Assembly (NCBI RefSeq): GCF_020509005.1 | Contig: NC_063018.1 | Span: 310,001-374,000 of the forward strand | Length of the DNA: 64,000 nucleotides | Origin: Fulvia fulva | Lineage: Eukaryota > Ascomycota > Dothideomycetes > Mycosphaerellales > Mycosphaerellaceae | Direction: 5' to 3' | Shown: piece by piece, positions 63,140-64,000 of the stretch | Layout of the letters: each line of letters starts with the position of its first letter | Numbering within the stretch: the stretch's first letter is position 1 | Notes under the pieces: generated by a model | Told to the model about the DNA's origin: nothing | Databases searched by the model: none | What the model saw: the letters and a program-made list of their open reading frames with translations, nothing else | Made by a program: the position numbers and the translations under genes

Positions 63140-63270
63140 GAGTAAGACAGGGGCATGGACAGATCTGGCGTAGCCATGTCCTCTTGCACAGACTATGAAT
63201 GGAGATCTCTAGCCTCAGACTGCACAACCAAAGTTTTGATCCGCCTCGTCTCAGCCCTTGCCCCTAGTCT

Positions 63271-63770
63271 CTACTCGTTGCAATAGACCAAATCATCAAG
63301 CACAAACACGTTAGTCGAAGAACTGTTATCTCCCACCGCCCTCCCTATCGTGACGTTCACCAGCCCCTTAAACCGATCAGGCAGCGTCGCCAAGCTCATA
63401 GGTGCATTGAAGATAGGCGGCCCAACCAGGATCGAGCCCGTGTCATCCTTCGTCGCAGTGTACATGAAAGACTCTGCGCGACGTCCGTGCCATTCGCAAG
63501 GAATCCCACAACAGAGATGGTGCAGCCATTCGATACGATGACAGTCGGCGTGACAGCGTAAAAGCCGCAGCCGAACTAGAGCTCCTTCAGCGCAAAAGTC
63601 TTACCTGGTTTCTCCTCTTCGCATAGAGTGCCCTTGCTGTCCATCCGGCACAATCTCTCCGCGTCAATCACGTTCCGGCCTGTCCTATAGTCGTGCAGAG
63701 GATGCTCTAGTAATCCGCCCAGTCCGCCGACGTACACGTAGAAATGAGGCACAATGGGAGTGTCGCAACG
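63271..63770 (-). pseudogene. Decayed gene of unknown family, upstream limit unclear
   Basis: From the right, one minus-strand frame reads CDTPIVPHFYVYVGGLGGLL and continues to SKGTLCEEEKPGKTFALKEL. It meets an in-frame TAG and continues as FGCGFYAVTPTVIVSNGCTISVVGFLANGTDVAQ. It then shifts frame to reach ESFMYTATKDDTGSILVG and ends VFVLDDLVYCNE at 63271. A GT...AG reading across the stop would be only 29 nt, too short for an intron. A stop plus a frameshift in otherwise coherent coding sequence points to a pseudogene. Upstream of about 63770 stop codons dominate. The Cys pattern and beta-rich texture suggest a secreted ancestor, by inference. The family is not recognised. Confidence 0.5.
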
Positions 63771-64000
63771 ATTATGCGTGGATGATCCTTTTTTTCTGAT
63801 GATTCACTATGTCTGCGTGGCAGAGACGACTATACTTGGTGCCAGGAGCTCTTCCAGGGTCGAGCCTCTCCTGGAGGCTGGTCATGGCAGGACCCGGGGA
63901 GTTCAGTGGCTCGCGAAATGCGCTGTGGTTGGAGACATCGAGCGGAGAGCGTGCACTTTGGGTGGATAGTGCAGGAGAGATGACCGGTCTTGTCCAGAAG

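Noticed and set aside
1..64000. tRNA or rRNA genes
   Set aside because: I looked for B-box GGTTCRANNCC-type sequence with matching acceptor arms and saw none I could fold. A covariance-model scan would be decisive.

Overview
This window comes from a filamentous ascomycete. The genes are compact, carry 50-100 nt GT-AG introns with CTAAC/CTGAC-like branch sites, and sit on either strand about 0.2-2 kb apart. Fungal families are present: HET domain proteins, a class II hydrophobin, DUF3500, a Dal5-type MFS remnant and 'LPAELRN' F-box-like proteins. A Dothideomycete (perhaps Capnodiales/Mycosphaerellaceae) is my guess from the gene repertoire; it is inference, not a placement. I see no tRNA, rRNA, CRISPR array or recognisable transposon.

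Layout. 0.4-9.5 kb: a WW/glycine-zipper protein, a lysine-rich nuclear-type protein, a metallophosphoesterase and a DUF3292-like membrane protein. 11-18 kb: a small secreted protein, a charged hypothetical protein, a rhodanese-tyrosine phosphatase of the MAP-kinase-phosphatase type and a secreted cupin. 18.4-24.9 kb: five head-to-tail minus-strand genes that look like one diverged family, with basic N-termini, a short SAP-like helical motif and acidic tails; this is the most unusual part of the window. 25.5-34.3 kb: a small three-exon gene, a DUF3500 protein, an extended SDR, a small protein, a secreted protein built from three copies of one domain, and a vacuolar-type Ca2+/H+ exchanger. 35.8-41.8 kb: decayed genes (an MFS permease with a large internal deletion and a HET gene without its core) around a gene whose frame breaks at a C5 run. 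42-49 kb: an alpha/beta hydrolase, a ubiquitin C-terminal hydrolase, a class II hydrophobin and proteasome subunit RPT5. 50-64 kb: F-box-like and NTF2-like proteins, an intact HET gene, a nuclear-type protein, a BTB protein, a RING protein and a decayed gene at the right edge.

The genes do not form a metabolic cluster. Two themes recur. One is protein turnover (RPT5, UCH hydrolase, RING, BTB, F-box-like). The other is surface and interaction biology (hydrophobin, two novel secreted proteins, HET genes). Intergenic DNA repeatedly carries short decayed tandem duplications (49 bp x3, about 109, 136 and 385 bp).

All spliced models below were read by eye from splice signals and frame continuity. 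Coordinates give the whole coding span; exons are in the text.
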